Positions 37,366 to 47,215 of a stretch of DNA of 64,000 nucleotides are shown in pieces. A model generated the notes under the pieces. The model searched no databases. It was given only the letters and a program-made list of their open reading frames with translations, and had not been told where the DNA came from. A program made the position numbers and the translations under genes. The stretch spans positions 880,820 through 944,819 of the forward strand of contig NZ_NTGB01000001.1 in assembly GCF_003072505.1 (NCBI RefSeq). Reading direction: 5' to 3'. Every line of letters begins with the position of its first letter. The stretch's first letter is position 1. This DNA comes from Polynucleobacter rarus (GTDB lineage: Bacteria > Pseudomonadota > Gammaproteobacteria > Burkholderiales > Burkholderiaceae).

Positions 37366-38745
37366 TTAAAGTGTTTTGATTAAAACCATGGATCGACGAT
37401 CCCAGTTGTAATGCGATTTTCTTTCCTTTGGCAGTTCATCAACGGAACTCTTGATAAAGCCACGTTTTAAAAACCAGTGTTCGGTGCGTGTTGTAAGCAC
37501 AAAGAGTCTTTTAATACCAATTTCTTTAGCACGTGCTTCAATCCGTTTTAATAGTCTTTCGCCATCGCCAGTTCCTTGCGTGTCTGGGTCAACAGCTAAA
37601 CAAGCTAGTTCGCCTAACCCGCCAGAAAATTGAAATAGGGCGGCACAGCCAAAGATGACATGGTCATGTTCGATCACTGAAAAGGAGGAAATATCACGTT
37701 CGATTACATCCCGTCCCCGAGGCGCGAGCACTCCTTCATCTTCTAAAGGAGAAATAATTTGGAGGATACCACCAACATCATCAATCGTCGCTTCTCTAAG
37801 GTTTTCGATATCCGAGGCCACAATCATTGTGCCAATGCCGTCGTGGGTAAAAAGTTCTTCGAGTACGGCTCCATCTCGATTATGGGGCAACAAGTGTACG
37901 CGGTTAACACCTAATTTAATAGCCTTAACCGCTGTGTGTAATAAAGATCTCAACTCTCCTGGTTCCATCCCTTCCGGTCCGAGCATCGGCGTCAGTTGTG
38001 GTAAAGAGATTTCAGCAATATGTTCCCCAAATTCATCTTTTAGCCCATGAACGCTCGATAAGAAAATGAGTTTATCTGCTTTTAATGCCGTAGCAGCGGA
38101 GCAAGCTACGTCCTCATAGGCAAGATTAAAAGCCTGACCTGTGGGCGAATAGCCAAGAGGTGATAAAAGAACAATCTTGTTATGATCTAAGGACATCATG
38201 ATCGATTCATGGTCCACTTTACGCACTAGTCCTGTGTGCACAAAATCTACACCATTCACAATGCCGACAGGACGTGCTGTTATAAAGTTGCCAGAAATTA
38301 CTGAAATCCTTGAACCTGCCATTGGGGTATTGGGAAGACCTTGGCTAAAGCAAGCTTCAATATCTAGTCTTAATTCACCAACCGCTTCTTTTACGCATTC
38401 CATGGTGGCCAAATCAGTAATCCGGTAGCCTAGCATTTGTCCTGTGCCGTATTTGGCTTCAATGGAGTGCAGTGCTAATTGTTCTTGGATTTGTGGTCTA
38501 GAGCCGTGAACTAGTACAATACGCATTCCCATGGCATGCAGCATGGCAATGTCTTCTACCAAGTTTTCTAATTCACTATCTGTGGCTAATTCACCCGCAA
38601 AGGCAATTACGAAAGTCTTACCATGAAATGAGTGAATATAAGGTGCAACAGTCCTTAACCAACTGACGAAAGGGAAGGTGTCTAATTCTGACGGAGTAGT
38701 GTTCATCGAGTCAGAATTGGAATTTTGGGAGGAATTATTCAACAT
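37366..38745 (-). CDS. argA: Amino-acid N-acetyltransferase (N-acetylglutamate synthase)
   Basis: First step of arginine synthesis, acetylating glutamate with acetyl-CoA. An amino-acid-kinase-like domain (KTFVIAFAGELA, MRIVLVHGSRPQI, NKIVLLSPLGYS) binds arginine for feedback control, and a C-terminal GNAT domain (GGLGELACLAVDPDTQGTGDGERLLKRI in parts) does catalysis. Length is 459 residues. The first 14 residues are Ser/Asn-rich and a second methionine at 14 is a possible start. Divergent from hrpA with a 54-bp gap. Confidence 0.95.
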   Translation of the reverse strand: MLNNSSQNSNSDSMNTTPSELDTFPFVSWLRTVAPYIHSFHGKTFVIAFAGELATDSELENLVEDIAMLHAMGMRIVLVHGSRPQIQEQLALHSIEAKYGTGQMLGYRITDLATMECVKEAVGELRLDIEACFSQGLPNTPMAGSRISVISGNFITARPVGIVNGVDFVHTGLVRKVDHESIMMSLDHNKIVLLSPLGYSPTGQAFNLAYEDVACSAATALKADKLIFLSSVHGLKDEFGEHIAEISLPQLTPMLGPEGMEPGELRSLLHTAVKAIKLGVNRVHLLPHNRDGAVLEELFTHDGIGTMIVASDIENLREATIDDVGGILQIISPLEDEGVLAPRGRDVIERDISSFSVIEHDHVIFGCAALFQFSGGLGELACLAVDPDTQGTGDGERLLKRIEARAKEIGIKRLFVLTTRTEHWFLKRGFIKSSVDELPKERKSHYNWDRRSMVLIKTL

Positions 38746-38799
38746 AAGCGAAAATTATAGGACGCTTATCATTCTAATTGCTAAAAAAAGTATTTAAAG

Positions 38800-41700
38800 T
38801 TGGAAAAATCTCACATAAACATCGAATTTCCCGAACTTTTGCCAGTCAGTGGCCAAAGAGCAATCATTGCGCAGGCAATTAAAGACCATCCAGTGGTAAT
38901 TGTTTGTGGTGAGACTGGTTCGGGTAAAACAACCCAGTTACCAAAAATTTGTTTGTCTATTGGTCGGGGACGGATGAATCAGACAAATCGTTTAATAGGT
39001 CATACCCAACCTCGAAGAATTGCCGCTACCGCTACAGCGAAAAGAATTGCTCAAGAGCTTGGTACTCCCCTTGGTCAAGATGTTGGTTTTCAAGTAAGGT
39101 TTAGCGATAAATCAAGCGCGACTGCTTCCATTAAGCTGATGACCGATGGTATTTTGTTGGCGCAAACGCAAAATGATCCTCTATTGTTAGCCTATGACAC
39201 GATCATCATCGATGAAGCCCATGAGAGAAGTTTAAATATTGATTTTCTTTTGGGGTATTTAAAGCAAATATTACCGAAGCGACCTGATTTAAAAGTCATC
39301 ATTACCTCAGCCACCATTGATGCGACAGCTTTCGCTAAGCATTTTTCATCGATTGATGAAAACGTACCCATTATTGAAGTCAGCGGGAGACTCTATCCCG
39401 TTGAAGTCCGTTATCGTCCGATTGATGTTACCTTGACGAAAGAGGGGCGTGAGACAAAGGATAGCAAAGAACAGTCGGAAGCTATCAAAGATGCAATTCT
39501 GGAATTATGGCAATCAGGTGTTTCAGGTGCAGGTGATATCTTGGTCTTTTTTCCTGGCGAACGCGAAATTAGGGAGTGTGAACAGGTTTTAAGAAAAGAT
39601 TTCAGTCTGATGCAAAAGTATCAACCAGAAATACTGAGTTTATTTGCTCGTCAGTCCATCTCTGAGCAGGAGAAGGTCTTTGGGAATAGTGGCGGTCGCA
39701 GAATTATTTTATCTACGAATGTGGCGGAAACTTCGCTAACAGTACCTGGCATTCGTTTTGTGATTGATACTGGCTTAGCACGAGTAAAACGCTATTCTTA
39801 CCGTAACAAAGTTGAACAACTCCAAATTGAGTCTATTTCTCAAGCCGCTGCTAAACAAAGAGCTGGGCGATGTGGACGGGTATCAGATGGAATTTGTATT
39901 CGCTTGTATAGTGAAGAAGATTTTTTAGCGAGACCAGGACAAACTGATCCAGAAATATTGAGAAGCTCTTTAGCCGCAGTCATTTTACGAATGGCGGCCC
40001 TGAAATTGTCAAGGATTCAAGATTTCCCTTTTTTGCAGCCGCCCCTTGGTAGAGCCATTAGCGACGGTGTTCAGTTGTTAGAAGAGTTAGGCGCAGTTGA
40101 ATCGAGTGAGAACTCCTTTGGCAAAATCATTGAACTCACGCCGATTGGTAAAGAGCTTGCCAAATTACCGCTTGATCCAAAAGTAAGTCGAATGTTAATC
40201 GCGGCGAGGGAGAATCAGGCTCTTAAGGAGGTGTTGATAATTGCTTCAGCACTCGCGATTCAAGATCCGCGTGATCGTCCTTTAGAACAAGCGCAGGTAG
40301 CTGATCGGGCACATCTAATTTTTGCCGATGCTCAGTCTGAATTCTTATCCTATATAAAAATGATGGATTGGTATCAACAGGCCCTGAGTCAAAAACTAAG
40401 TCATCGGGCATTAGATACCCTTTGTAAAAAACAATTTATATCCCCTCGACGCATGCGTGAATGGTTAGATGTTTATCGTCAACTGCAAAGTCTTTTGAAT
40501 GAACAGGGATGGCGAGAAAATAAAATTGAAGCGACTTATGAGCAAATTCATATCTCATTACTCACAGGACTACTTGGCAATATCGCCAAAAAGTCGGAAC
40601 TTGAAAAAATTTATGATGGTACCCGTGGTATTAAGTTAAATATTTGGCCTGGATCTAACCTCTCTAAAAAAGTAGGCAACTGGTTAGTGGCTTCTGAACT
40701 GATTGAGACAAATCGTCTCTATGCAAGGACTATTGCCAAAATTGACCCCAGATGGGTTGAGAAGATTTGCCAACATCGCCTTATCAAAAGTTGGAGTGAT
40801 CCTTTTTGGGATCAACGGACCGGTGAAATGATGGCCCACGAACAAGGCTCGCTATACGGCTTAGTTCTATACAACGGTCGAAAAGTACGTTTTTCTTTAA
40901 TGCAACCCGAAGAAGCAAGGCTACTCTTTATCCAAAGAGCCATGGTCGAAGGAGAGTTGTTTGGTTCAACTGAAATCGCTCAAATTCAAAAACAGTTTGG
41001 CAGTGCCTTTAGGTTTTTTTGGTTAAACCATCAATTAATCCGACAGGTTGAAGCAATTGAACATCGTTCAAGACGTCAAGATGTATTGGTAGATGATTTA
41101 ATTATTTTTGAGTTTTATCAAAAAATACTTCCTCAATCGGTTTTCAGTCGAAGCACTTTGCAAGCCTGGTTAGATAAAGATGCTAAAAATAGTGAGATGC
41201 TGTTATTAACTAAAGCAGACTTAATGCGGCATAGTGCCGAAAGTATTACCAATGATCGTTATCCCAAAACATTGAGCATGATGGGTTCAAATTTAAGCCT
41301 AACTTATCATTTTGAGCCAGGCAGTCCTAAAGATGGTGTTACTTTGGTAGTCCCCATCGCATTTCTGAATCAAATTGATCAACGCAAGTGTGATTGGTTG
41401 GTACCTGGTTTGTGTGTAGAAAAGATCCATTTATATTTAAAAACACTACCTCAAAAATTAAGGCGTCATTGCGTTCCTTTACCCGAGTACGCCAAGCAAT
41501 TTGTTGATCGGGCTTTAGATAACGATCAATTTGGTAGGGGAGAATTGATCGATGCATTAATTGCTGACATTAGAGAAATGACGAAAGTAGTGATGCAAAG
41601 AGCCGACTTTCGGCCTGAAAATTTACCGCCTCATTGTTTTATGAACTATCGTTTGCTTGATCAGCATGGTCGCCAACTAGAATTGGAAAGAAACTTAAGT

Positions 41701-42726
41701 CTTTTACAAAATAAGTATGTGCATGAAGTTCGGGAAATTTTTTCTAAAGCGGCTGCAGAAGCGGTTCAACAAGTGATTACTCCGGTAGGCATAAAAAATG
41801 AGAAGTTGACCAACGTAACGCCCCAAAAGCTGAAAGATGATGCGAATGAGAGTAATCGTGAATCTTCCCCCCACATCACTCAATGGAGTTTTGGGGAATT
41901 ACCAGAAATTTTAGAGATACAAAAGAATCGTCAAGTACTTTTGGGTTATCCCGCCCTAGAAGATCACATAACCCATTGCGAACTGAATGTATACGATGAT
42001 CCTGTCAAAGCCAGAGCGATTCATTTAAAAGGCTTAAGACGACTTTTTGCGTTAGCTCAAAAGGACTCTATTAAAGCGCTTCAAAAACAATTACCTGGAG
42101 CACGCGAGTTGGGATTGCTATTTTTACAAATTGGCACACCAGAACATTTGATGCAACAAATTATTGATTTAGCCCTTAACCGTGCTTGTCTTAACGAGCC
42201 ATTACCCAAAAATCAGGAAGAATTTTTAGCCCGCTTACAAGCAGGGAAAACCAAGTTATCCTTAATTGCCCAAGAAATTGCCCGTCACGTGAGTGTTGCT
42301 TTGCAAAACTATCATGAAGTCCAGAAAAAATTATCACAAGTGAAACTCATTTCACCTTCTGCACATACTGATATTGCAAAGCAATTAGAGGAGTTGATCT
42401 ATCCAGACTTTGTTATGTCAACACCGTATGAACAGTTAATTCATTTACCTAGATATCTAAAGGGAATTGTTGTTAGAGTAGAGAAAATGCGGGGCGCATT
42501 GGCCAGAGATCAAGAAAATCAAGATAATTTTGCGCAATTAACTAGGCAATGGCAACGAATGATGCAAAACCAAGGTTTATCAGGTAACCAGCATGCTCAA
42601 AAAATTCAGGAGGTTCGTTGGCAGTTTGAGGAGTTACGGATTGCCCTTTTTGCCCAAGAGTTAAAAACTCCTGTACCCATGTCGATAAAAAGGATTGAAA
42701 AAATCATTCTTAGTTTTCAAGGTTAA
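38800..42726 (+). CDS. hrpA: ATP-dependent RNA helicase HrpA
   Basis: DEAH-box helicase implicated in mRNA processing and rescue of collided ribosomes in E. coli. Motifs: GETGSGKTTQ, TQPRRIAA, DEAHERS, SAT (ITSATIDA), FFPGEREI, STNVAETSLT and QRAGRCGR, followed by the HA2/OB domains and a long HrpA-specific C-terminal domain. The length of 1308 residues equals the E. coli protein (1300). The only available start before the P-loop is the TTG at 38800, with no strong ribosome site. Confidence 0.96.
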   Translation: MEKSHINIEFPELLPVSGQRAIIAQAIKDHPVVIVCGETGSGKTTQLPKICLSIGRGRMNQTNRLIGHTQPRRIAATATAKRIAQELGTPLGQDVGFQVRFSDKSSATASIKLMTDGILLAQTQNDPLLLAYDTIIIDEAHERSLNIDFLLGYLKQILPKRPDLKVIITSATIDATAFAKHFSSIDENVPIIEVSGRLYPVEVRYRPIDVTLTKEGRETKDSKEQSEAIKDAILELWQSGVSGAGDILVFFPGEREIRECEQVLRKDFSLMQKYQPEILSLFARQSISEQEKVFGNSGGRRIILSTNVAETSLTVPGIRFVIDTGLARVKRYSYRNKVEQLQIESISQAAAKQRAGRCGRVSDGICIRLYSEEDFLARPGQTDPEILRSSLAAVILRMAALKLSRIQDFPFLQPPLGRAISDGVQLLEELGAVESSENSFGKIIELTPIGKELAKLPLDPKVSRMLIAARENQALKEVLIIASALAIQDPRDRPLEQAQVADRAHLIFADAQSEFLSYIKMMDWYQQALSQKLSHRALDTLCKKQFISPRRMREWLDVYRQLQSLLNEQGWRENKIEATYEQIHISLLTGLLGNIAKKSELEKIYDGTRGIKLNIWPGSNLSKKVGNWLVASELIETNRLYARTIAKIDPRWVEKICQHRLIKSWSDPFWDQRTGEMMAHEQGSLYGLVLYNGRKVRFSLMQPEEARLLFIQRAMVEGELFGSTEIAQIQKQFGSAFRFFWLNHQLIRQVEAIEHRSRRQDVLVDDLIIFEFYQKILPQSVFSRSTLQAWLDKDAKNSEMLLLTKADLMRHSAESITNDRYPKTLSMMGSNLSLTYHFEPGSPKDGVTLVVPIAFLNQIDQRKCDWLVPGLCVEKIHLYLKTLPQKLRRHCVPLPEYAKQFVDRALDNDQFGRGELIDALIADIREMTKVVMQRADFRPENLPPHCFMNYRLLDQHGRQLELERNLSLLQNKYVHEVREIFSKAAAEAVQQVITPVGIKNEKLTNVTPQKLKDDANESNRESSPHITQWSFGELPEILEIQKNRQVLLGYPALEDHITHCELNVYDDPVKARAIHLKGLRRLFALAQKDSIKALQKQLPGARELGLLFLQIGTPEHLMQQIIDLALNRACLNEPLPKNQEEFLARLQAGKTKLSLIAQEIARHVSVALQNYHEVQKKLSQVKLISPSAHTDIAKQLEELIYPDFVMSTPYEQLIHLPRYLKGIVVRVEKMRGALARDQENQDNFAQLTRQWQRMMQNQGLSGNQHAQKIQEVRWQFEELRIALFAQELKTPVPMSIKRIEKIILSFQG

Positions 42727-42735
42727 AATATCACT

Positions 42736-43776
42736 ATGAATACAAAATTCAATAGATTAATCAAAAAGTTCGTTTTCTTACAATGCGTCCTTTTAGTAAA
42801 TGGCTCAATTGCGCAACCAATTGCTCCATTAAACACCTCTAAGGGTAACGATTCGCTGTCACCAAGCCCTAAAATTGCGATTGTTCTCAATTCGGGATCT
42901 GCTTCGATCAGTCGCATAGATATGCAAAAAAGAGAAGTGATTGATGATTATCCGGTGGGTAAAGAGCCTCACCATTTGATGATCATGCCAGATCAAAAAA
43001 ATTTAGTTGTTGCCAATGCAGCGAGCAATAATTTAGTGTTAATAAATCCCATAACAGGGCAAAAAAAACAAATCATTCCAAATATTTTTGACCCTTATCA
43101 ATTAGGTTTCTCACCGGACAATAAATGGTTTGTTGTCGCTGGTAATCGATTGGATCGGGTCGATATTTATGCTGTGGTCAATGGGGAAATTCAACAGCCT
43201 CCGAAAATCTTAAAAACACCAAAGACGCCAAGCCATATTAACTTTACACGAGACAGCAAGATTGCTTTTGTGACTCTGCAGGACTCAAATGAAATTGTAG
43301 CGATTCAACTTGAACAGCAAAAGATTTTATGGAAGATGCAAGTTGGTAAATTACCCGCAGGAGTCTGGTTAACCCCTGAAGATAAGTATTTACTAATTGG
43401 CCTAACCGGCGAAGATAAGGTTCAGGTAATTGATTGGCGTGAACAAAAAATTGTGAAATCCATCACAACGGGTAAAGGCGCTCATAACTTTAGACCCCTT
43501 GGAGATGGTCGACATGTATTTGTCTCGAATCGTATTGAAGCAACAATTAGCAAACTTGATATGTTGACATTAGAAAAAATCGCCGATATCAAAGGTCTAC
43601 CTGCAGGTCCTGATTGCATGGATATTACCGCTGATCAAAAAGAAATGTGGGTTAGTTTTCGTTTTTCTAAAAAAGTGGGTGTGATTAATTTAAGCACTAA
43701 CCAATTAGAAAAAACTATTAAAGTAGGAAAAAGTCCCCACGGTATTTTCTTTACCCCGAACTCAAGTTGGAATTAG
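42736..43776 (+). CDS. Exported YVTN/YncE-like beta-propeller protein
   Basis: A 346-residue protein with an N-terminal signal peptide (cleavage probably near NGSIAQP, residue about 27) and a seven-bladed propeller of YVTN-like repeats: DDYPVGKEPHHLMIMPDQK, WKMQVGKLPAGVWLTPEDK, KSITTGKGAHNFRPLGDG, KTIKVGKSPHGIFFTP. Such proteins are periplasmic, often with unknown ligands; cytochrome-d1-like and YncE proteins share the fold. No haem motif is seen. It lies 9 bp after hrpA and 11 bp before the deacetylase gene. Confidence 0.85.
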   Translation: MNTKFNRLIKKFVFLQCVLLVNGSIAQPIAPLNTSKGNDSLSPSPKIAIVLNSGSASISRIDMQKREVIDDYPVGKEPHHLMIMPDQKNLVVANAASNNLVLINPITGQKKQIIPNIFDPYQLGFSPDNKWFVVAGNRLDRVDIYAVVNGEIQQPPKILKTPKTPSHINFTRDSKIAFVTLQDSNEIVAIQLEQQKILWKMQVGKLPAGVWLTPEDKYLLIGLTGEDKVQVIDWREQKIVKSITTGKGAHNFRPLGDGRHVFVSNRIEATISKLDMLTLEKIADIKGLPAGPDCMDITADQKEMWVSFRFSKKVGVINLSTNQLEKTIKVGKSPHGIFFTPNSSWN

Positions 43777-43787
43777 TGGTGTATCAA

Positions 43788-44570
43788 ATGGATTCAATCC
43801 AGGCGTATTTGAATTGGTTTGTAAAATCATATTGCATAGCTTTAATGATTTTTTTCTCCCTCTCATTACCTGCTTTCGCGGCAAATGCATGTAGTAAAAA
43901 TATCTATTTAACTTTTGATACAGGCAATATGTCAGTAGCTGAGCAAGTTGCTGACATATTGCGAAAACAGCAAGTGAAAGCAACTTTTTTCTTAGCAAAT
44001 GAGAAAACCTTTCGAAATGATTACGCATTAGATGATTCTTGGAAGGGTTTCTGGAATACTTTAGTCGAAGAGGGTCATGCCTTTGGTAGTCATACCTTAA
44101 ACCATACCTATTGGCAAAAAGATGTTGGTACAGACAGCGTGTTGGTAAAGTCGCAATTTGGTCCTGATGCTGGTCGTAATATTCAAATGAAGAATGTGCA
44201 ATTTTGTCAACAAATCAAAAATGTAGACCAACGCTTTCAAGAACTAACTGGCAAGGCATTAAGTAGAATTTGGCGAGCTCCGGGAGGTAAAACATCTCCT
44301 CGTCTCGTGCAGTTTGGGGATATTTGCGGTTATCGACATATTGGCTGGTCAAAAACTGGTTTTTTAGGCGATGAGCTCTCTTCGACAGATTTTCCGAATA
44401 CTTTTTTACTGAATCGCGCTTTAAATTCTCTAGAAAAAGATAATATAACCATGGCACATCTAGGAATCTGGTCGCGCAAAGATCCATGGGCCCCAGCAGT
44501 GTTAGAACCTTTAATCATTGGATTGAAGAGTAAAGGTTTTTGTTTTAGAAAAATTGGGGAAACATTTTGA
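43788..44570 (+). CDS. Exported polysaccharide deacetylase family protein
   Basis: NodB-homology carbohydrate esterase. A signal peptide ends near LPAFAANA. Motif 1 reads TFDTGN, where the second aspartate of the classical TFDDG is threonine; motif 2 HTLNH supplies two metal-binding histidines; motif 3 is RAPGGKTSP; later WSKTGFLGDEL and HLGIWSRKDPWAPAVLEPL. The altered motif 1 suggests different metal geometry or substrate. Starts at 43767 (TTG) and 43776/43779 (GTG) are possible, overlapping the previous stop; ATG 43788 gives 260 residues. The stop shares one base with the next ATG. Confidence 0.85.
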   Translation: MDSIQAYLNWFVKSYCIALMIFFSLSLPAFAANACSKNIYLTFDTGNMSVAEQVADILRKQQVKATFFLANEKTFRNDYALDDSWKGFWNTLVEEGHAFGSHTLNHTYWQKDVGTDSVLVKSQFGPDAGRNIQMKNVQFCQQIKNVDQRFQELTGKALSRIWRAPGGKTSPRLVQFGDICGYRHIGWSKTGFLGDELSSTDFPNTFLLNRALNSLEKDNITMAHLGIWSRKDPWAPAVLEPLIIGLKSKGFCFRKIGETF

Positions 44571-45538
44571 TGAATCTTTACGATGATTTACATGAATGGT
44601 TAATGCAAAACCTCATTTTGCCCATTTTTTTTCAGTTGGATTGGATGAGCTATGTGGAAGATAGTACCCTTGCAGTAGATTGGTTCCTGTTGGGTGTTTT
44701 CCAAATTACCATCATTGCCTTTATTCTTAGACCAGCGGAGGCCAAGGAAGAGGGGCTGTCTAAGAGCGGTTATTCGGGTAAAGCAGCAATTAGTTCAGAT
44801 ATTTTTTATTGTTTCATTCATCGTTTGGGCTTGATTCAGTTACTGTTCTTTTTTACCCTCAATCCACTATTCATTAAGATTGGTTCCTCCTTACATGATG
44901 TGCGTTTTGAAAGACTGAACTTGGAAAATATTTTACCGAGTATCAACGCTACACCACTTCTGAGTTTTATCATTTATTTAATTATTCTTGATTTTGTGGA
45001 TTACTTGTACCACCGGGTCTCGCATCGTTTTAGTTGGTGGTGGCAATTACATGCTTTACATCATAGTCAGCGACACATGACTGTATGGACTGATAATCGC
45101 AATCATTTGATTGATGACGTATTGAAGGCGTTTGTATTTTCCACAGTTGCCTTAGTGATTGGTATCGAACCGAGTCAGTTCATCTTGCTTGTGGCATTGA
45201 GCCATTTAATCCAAAGTTGGCAGCATGGTTATTATGTGTATCAATTTCATTTTTTAAAATACCTCATTGTGACCCCTAGCTTTCATCGATATCATCATGC
45301 CATGCGCTTGGGTTACGAGTTGCCAGGGAAGCCTGGTGTGCTTGGAGGTTGTAACTTTGGGGTTCTGTTTCCTTGGTGGGATCTTTTGTTTCAAACCGCT
45401 ATTTTTGACAATTCCTATCATCCTACTGGAGTGGACTCTATTGTTCCTTCCAATAACCCATTTATCCAACAAATTCAATTTCTGCGCAATAGTATCGAGT
45501 CATTGAAAAGGGCTTTTTCTCGGCAGGATGCCCTATGA
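44570..45538 (+). CDS. Sterol desaturase/fatty acid hydroxylase family membrane protein
   Basis: Di-iron membrane oxygenase-type protein of 322 residues with four or so hydrophobic segments. The histidine boxes are complete: YHRVSH, HALHHSQRH, HLIQSWQHGYY and HRYHH. The substrate (lipid, sterol-like or carotenoid) cannot be told from the sequence. It is coupled to the deacetylase upstream (one-base overlap) and the EI24 gene downstream (4-bp ATGA overlap), suggesting a joint role at the envelope. Confidence 0.88.
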   Translation: MNLYDDLHEWLMQNLILPIFFQLDWMSYVEDSTLAVDWFLLGVFQITIIAFILRPAEAKEEGLSKSGYSGKAAISSDIFYCFIHRLGLIQLLFFFTLNPLFIKIGSSLHDVRFERLNLENILPSINATPLLSFIIYLIILDFVDYLYHRVSHRFSWWWQLHALHHSQRHMTVWTDNRNHLIDDVLKAFVFSTVALVIGIEPSQFILLVALSHLIQSWQHGYYVYQFHFLKYLIVTPSFHRYHHAMRLGYELPGKPGVLGGCNFGVLFPWWDLLFQTAIFDNSYHPTGVDSIVPSNNPFIQQIQFLRNSIESLKRAFSRQDAL

Positions 45539-46347
45539 ATGATATCGTTCGTGCCTTTTTATTTGCCTGCAGAGACATCTTAAAACCTAAAGTATTGTGG
45601 TTATCTTTTCGTCCCTTTTTGTTAACGGCGATTTTTTGGTCCATCATTCTTTGGTTTACTTGGAATCCCTTATTAGATTGGACTAAGTTAATCATCACCC
45701 AATCTTGGTTGTCTGGTTGGATCAGTAAAGTCTTGACTAGCGTTGGTTGGGAGGGGGTGAGAGCGATCATGAGCCCTTATTTGACGGCAATTATTTTGAT
45801 GCCATTCATTATTATTACTTTAATCGTAATTATTTCCTATACCTCAATGACTGCAGTTGTGACTCTTTTGGAGCAACAAAAATATTATCAGGGTCTTCGC
45901 AGGGGTAAGGGGGGATCTTTTTTAGGAAGTCTTTGGAATACGCTTGGTTTAAGCGTGTTAGCTTTATTACTATTGACGCTATCTTTTCCTTTGTGGTGGA
46001 TACCACCTTTGTTTTCGCTCATTCCCCCTTGTATTTGGGGTTGGTTAACGGCGAGGTTAATGAGTTACGATTTGTTATCAATTCATGCGGAAAAGGCTGA
46101 GCGAATTAAAATTTGTGAGGAACGACGTTATGGTTTGTTATTGATTGGAATACTGTCTGGATTGCTTGGGGCCGTCCCTAGCTTTTTCTGGTTATCTTCT
46201 GTATTTGTTTTAATCTTATTCCCGTTTGTTTCTTTGTTTATGATGTGGGTGTATTCTTTAATTTTTATATTTGTATCATTGTGGTTTGGTCATTATTTAT
46301 TGTTCGCTTTAAGGGTTGATCGACAGTTAAGAGGAGAAAGTCTTTGA
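45535..46347 (+). CDS. EI24-domain inner membrane protein
   Basis: A 270-residue protein with about five or six hydrophobic segments, basic N-terminus (MNDIVRAFLFACRDILKPK) and the layout of the EI24/CysZ-like family (LWLSFRPFLLTAIFW, LISYTSMTAVVTLL-like segments, SLWNTLGLSVLALLLL). Function is unknown; CysZ members transport sulfate, but similarity is not strong enough to assign that here. Its stop overlaps the TTG start of the next gene. Its placement before a CinA-like gene and glnA is typical of Burkholderiales. Confidence 0.82.
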   Translation: MNDIVRAFLFACRDILKPKVLWLSFRPFLLTAIFWSIILWFTWNPLLDWTKLIITQSWLSGWISKVLTSVGWEGVRAIMSPYLTAIILMPFIIITLIVIISYTSMTAVVTLLEQQKYYQGLRRGKGGSFLGSLWNTLGLSVLALLLLTLSFPLWWIPPLFSLIPPCIWGWLTARLMSYDLLSIHAEKAERIKICEERRYGLLLIGILSGLLGAVPSFFWLSSVFVLILFPFVSLFMMWVYSLIFIFVSLWFGHYLLFALRVDRQLRGESL

Positions 46348-47162
46348 GTAATGCATTAAAAAAAATTGGATTAATCGTCGTTGGTGATGAGATCCTGTCA
46401 GGTCGTAGAACTGATAAACACCTACCTAAGTTAGTCGAGCATCTATCGGCTAGGGGCTTGCAGTTATCTTGGGCTGAGTATATTGGGGACGATCCAACAC
46501 GGATTGTTGAAACACTCCAGCGTACTTTTGCTAGTACAGATATTGTGTTTAGTACTGGAGGTATTGGCGCTACGCCAGATGATCATACTAGAGCCTGTGT
46601 TGCCAAAGCTTTGGGTTTAGAACTTGCTTTGCATCCTGAAGCAAAGGATTTAATTGGACAAAGAATTATTGATATGGCAGAGGGTGATCCAGTCAAAGCT
46701 GATTTATCCTCCCCAGGTAACCAACATCGCTTTAAGATGGGGGAGTTTCCGGTCGGTAGTAACATTATTCCCAACGTTTATAACAAAATTCCAGGTTTTT
46801 ATATTCGTGAGCATTATTTTATGCCCGGTTTTCCAGTGATGGCAGATCCAATGATGACTTGGGTATTAGATACCTTTTATAGTGATTTATTTCATCAAAA
46901 TGATTATGTTGAAAAGAGTTTTATCGTTCAGGGCGCTATAGAAGCGACGATTACTCCAGTGATGGAGCAAATTGAGGCTGCTTTTCCGGGGATTAAAGTA
47001 TTTAGCTTACCTTCCCTAGGCGATCCATCTCGGGGCGGTATTTACGCTACACGTCATATCGAATTAGGTGTTAAAGGTAATAGTGAAGCAGTTGAAAAAG
47101 CTTTAATTGAACTACGTAATGGGGTTGAGGCATTAAATTCTGTTACGTATGACATTGAGTAG
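46344..47162 (+). CDS. Competence/damage-inducible protein A family (molybdopterin-binding fold)
   Basis: CinA N-terminal-like protein of the MoaB/Mog fold: GLIVVGDEILSGRRTDKHL, FSTGGIGATPDDHTRACVA and GFYIREHYFMPGFPVMAD. At 272 residues it lacks the C-terminal nicotinamide-nucleotide amidase domain of full CinA, so it is probably the stand-alone hydrolase-type domain. The start is a TTG at 46344 overlapping the EI24 stop and supported by a GAGGAG ribosome site at 46331-46340. Confidence 0.88.
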   Translation: MSNALKKIGLIVVGDEILSGRRTDKHLPKLVEHLSARGLQLSWAEYIGDDPTRIVETLQRTFASTDIVFSTGGIGATPDDHTRACVAKALGLELALHPEAKDLIGQRIIDMAEGDPVKADLSSPGNQHRFKMGEFPVGSNIIPNVYNKIPGFYIREHYFMPGFPVMADPMMTWVLDTFYSDLFHQNDYVEKSFIVQGAIEATITPVMEQIEAAFPGIKVFSLPSLGDPSRGGIYATRHIELGVKGNSEAVEKALIELRNGVEALNSVTYDIE

Positions 47163-47198
47163 TGAGGTAGGTACGATTTTGGGGCATGATTTTAAATA

Positions 47199-47215
47199 TG
47201 CACGATAATAGTGCT
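47199..47215 (+). promoter_or_regulatory. NtrC-like dyad upstream of glnA
   Basis: TGCAC-N7-GTGCT matches the NtrC operator pattern TGCAC-N7-GTGCA in all but the last base. It is 83 bp before the glnA ATG, within the 135-bp gap after the CinA-like gene. No GG-N10-GC (-24/-12) sigma-54 promoter was found between it and glnA. Assignment is by pattern only. Confidence 0.5.

Noticed and set aside
37655-38050. 131-codon plus-strand frame
   Set aside because: Antisense to argA; Ser/Pro-rich composition is that of a complement of a normal gene.
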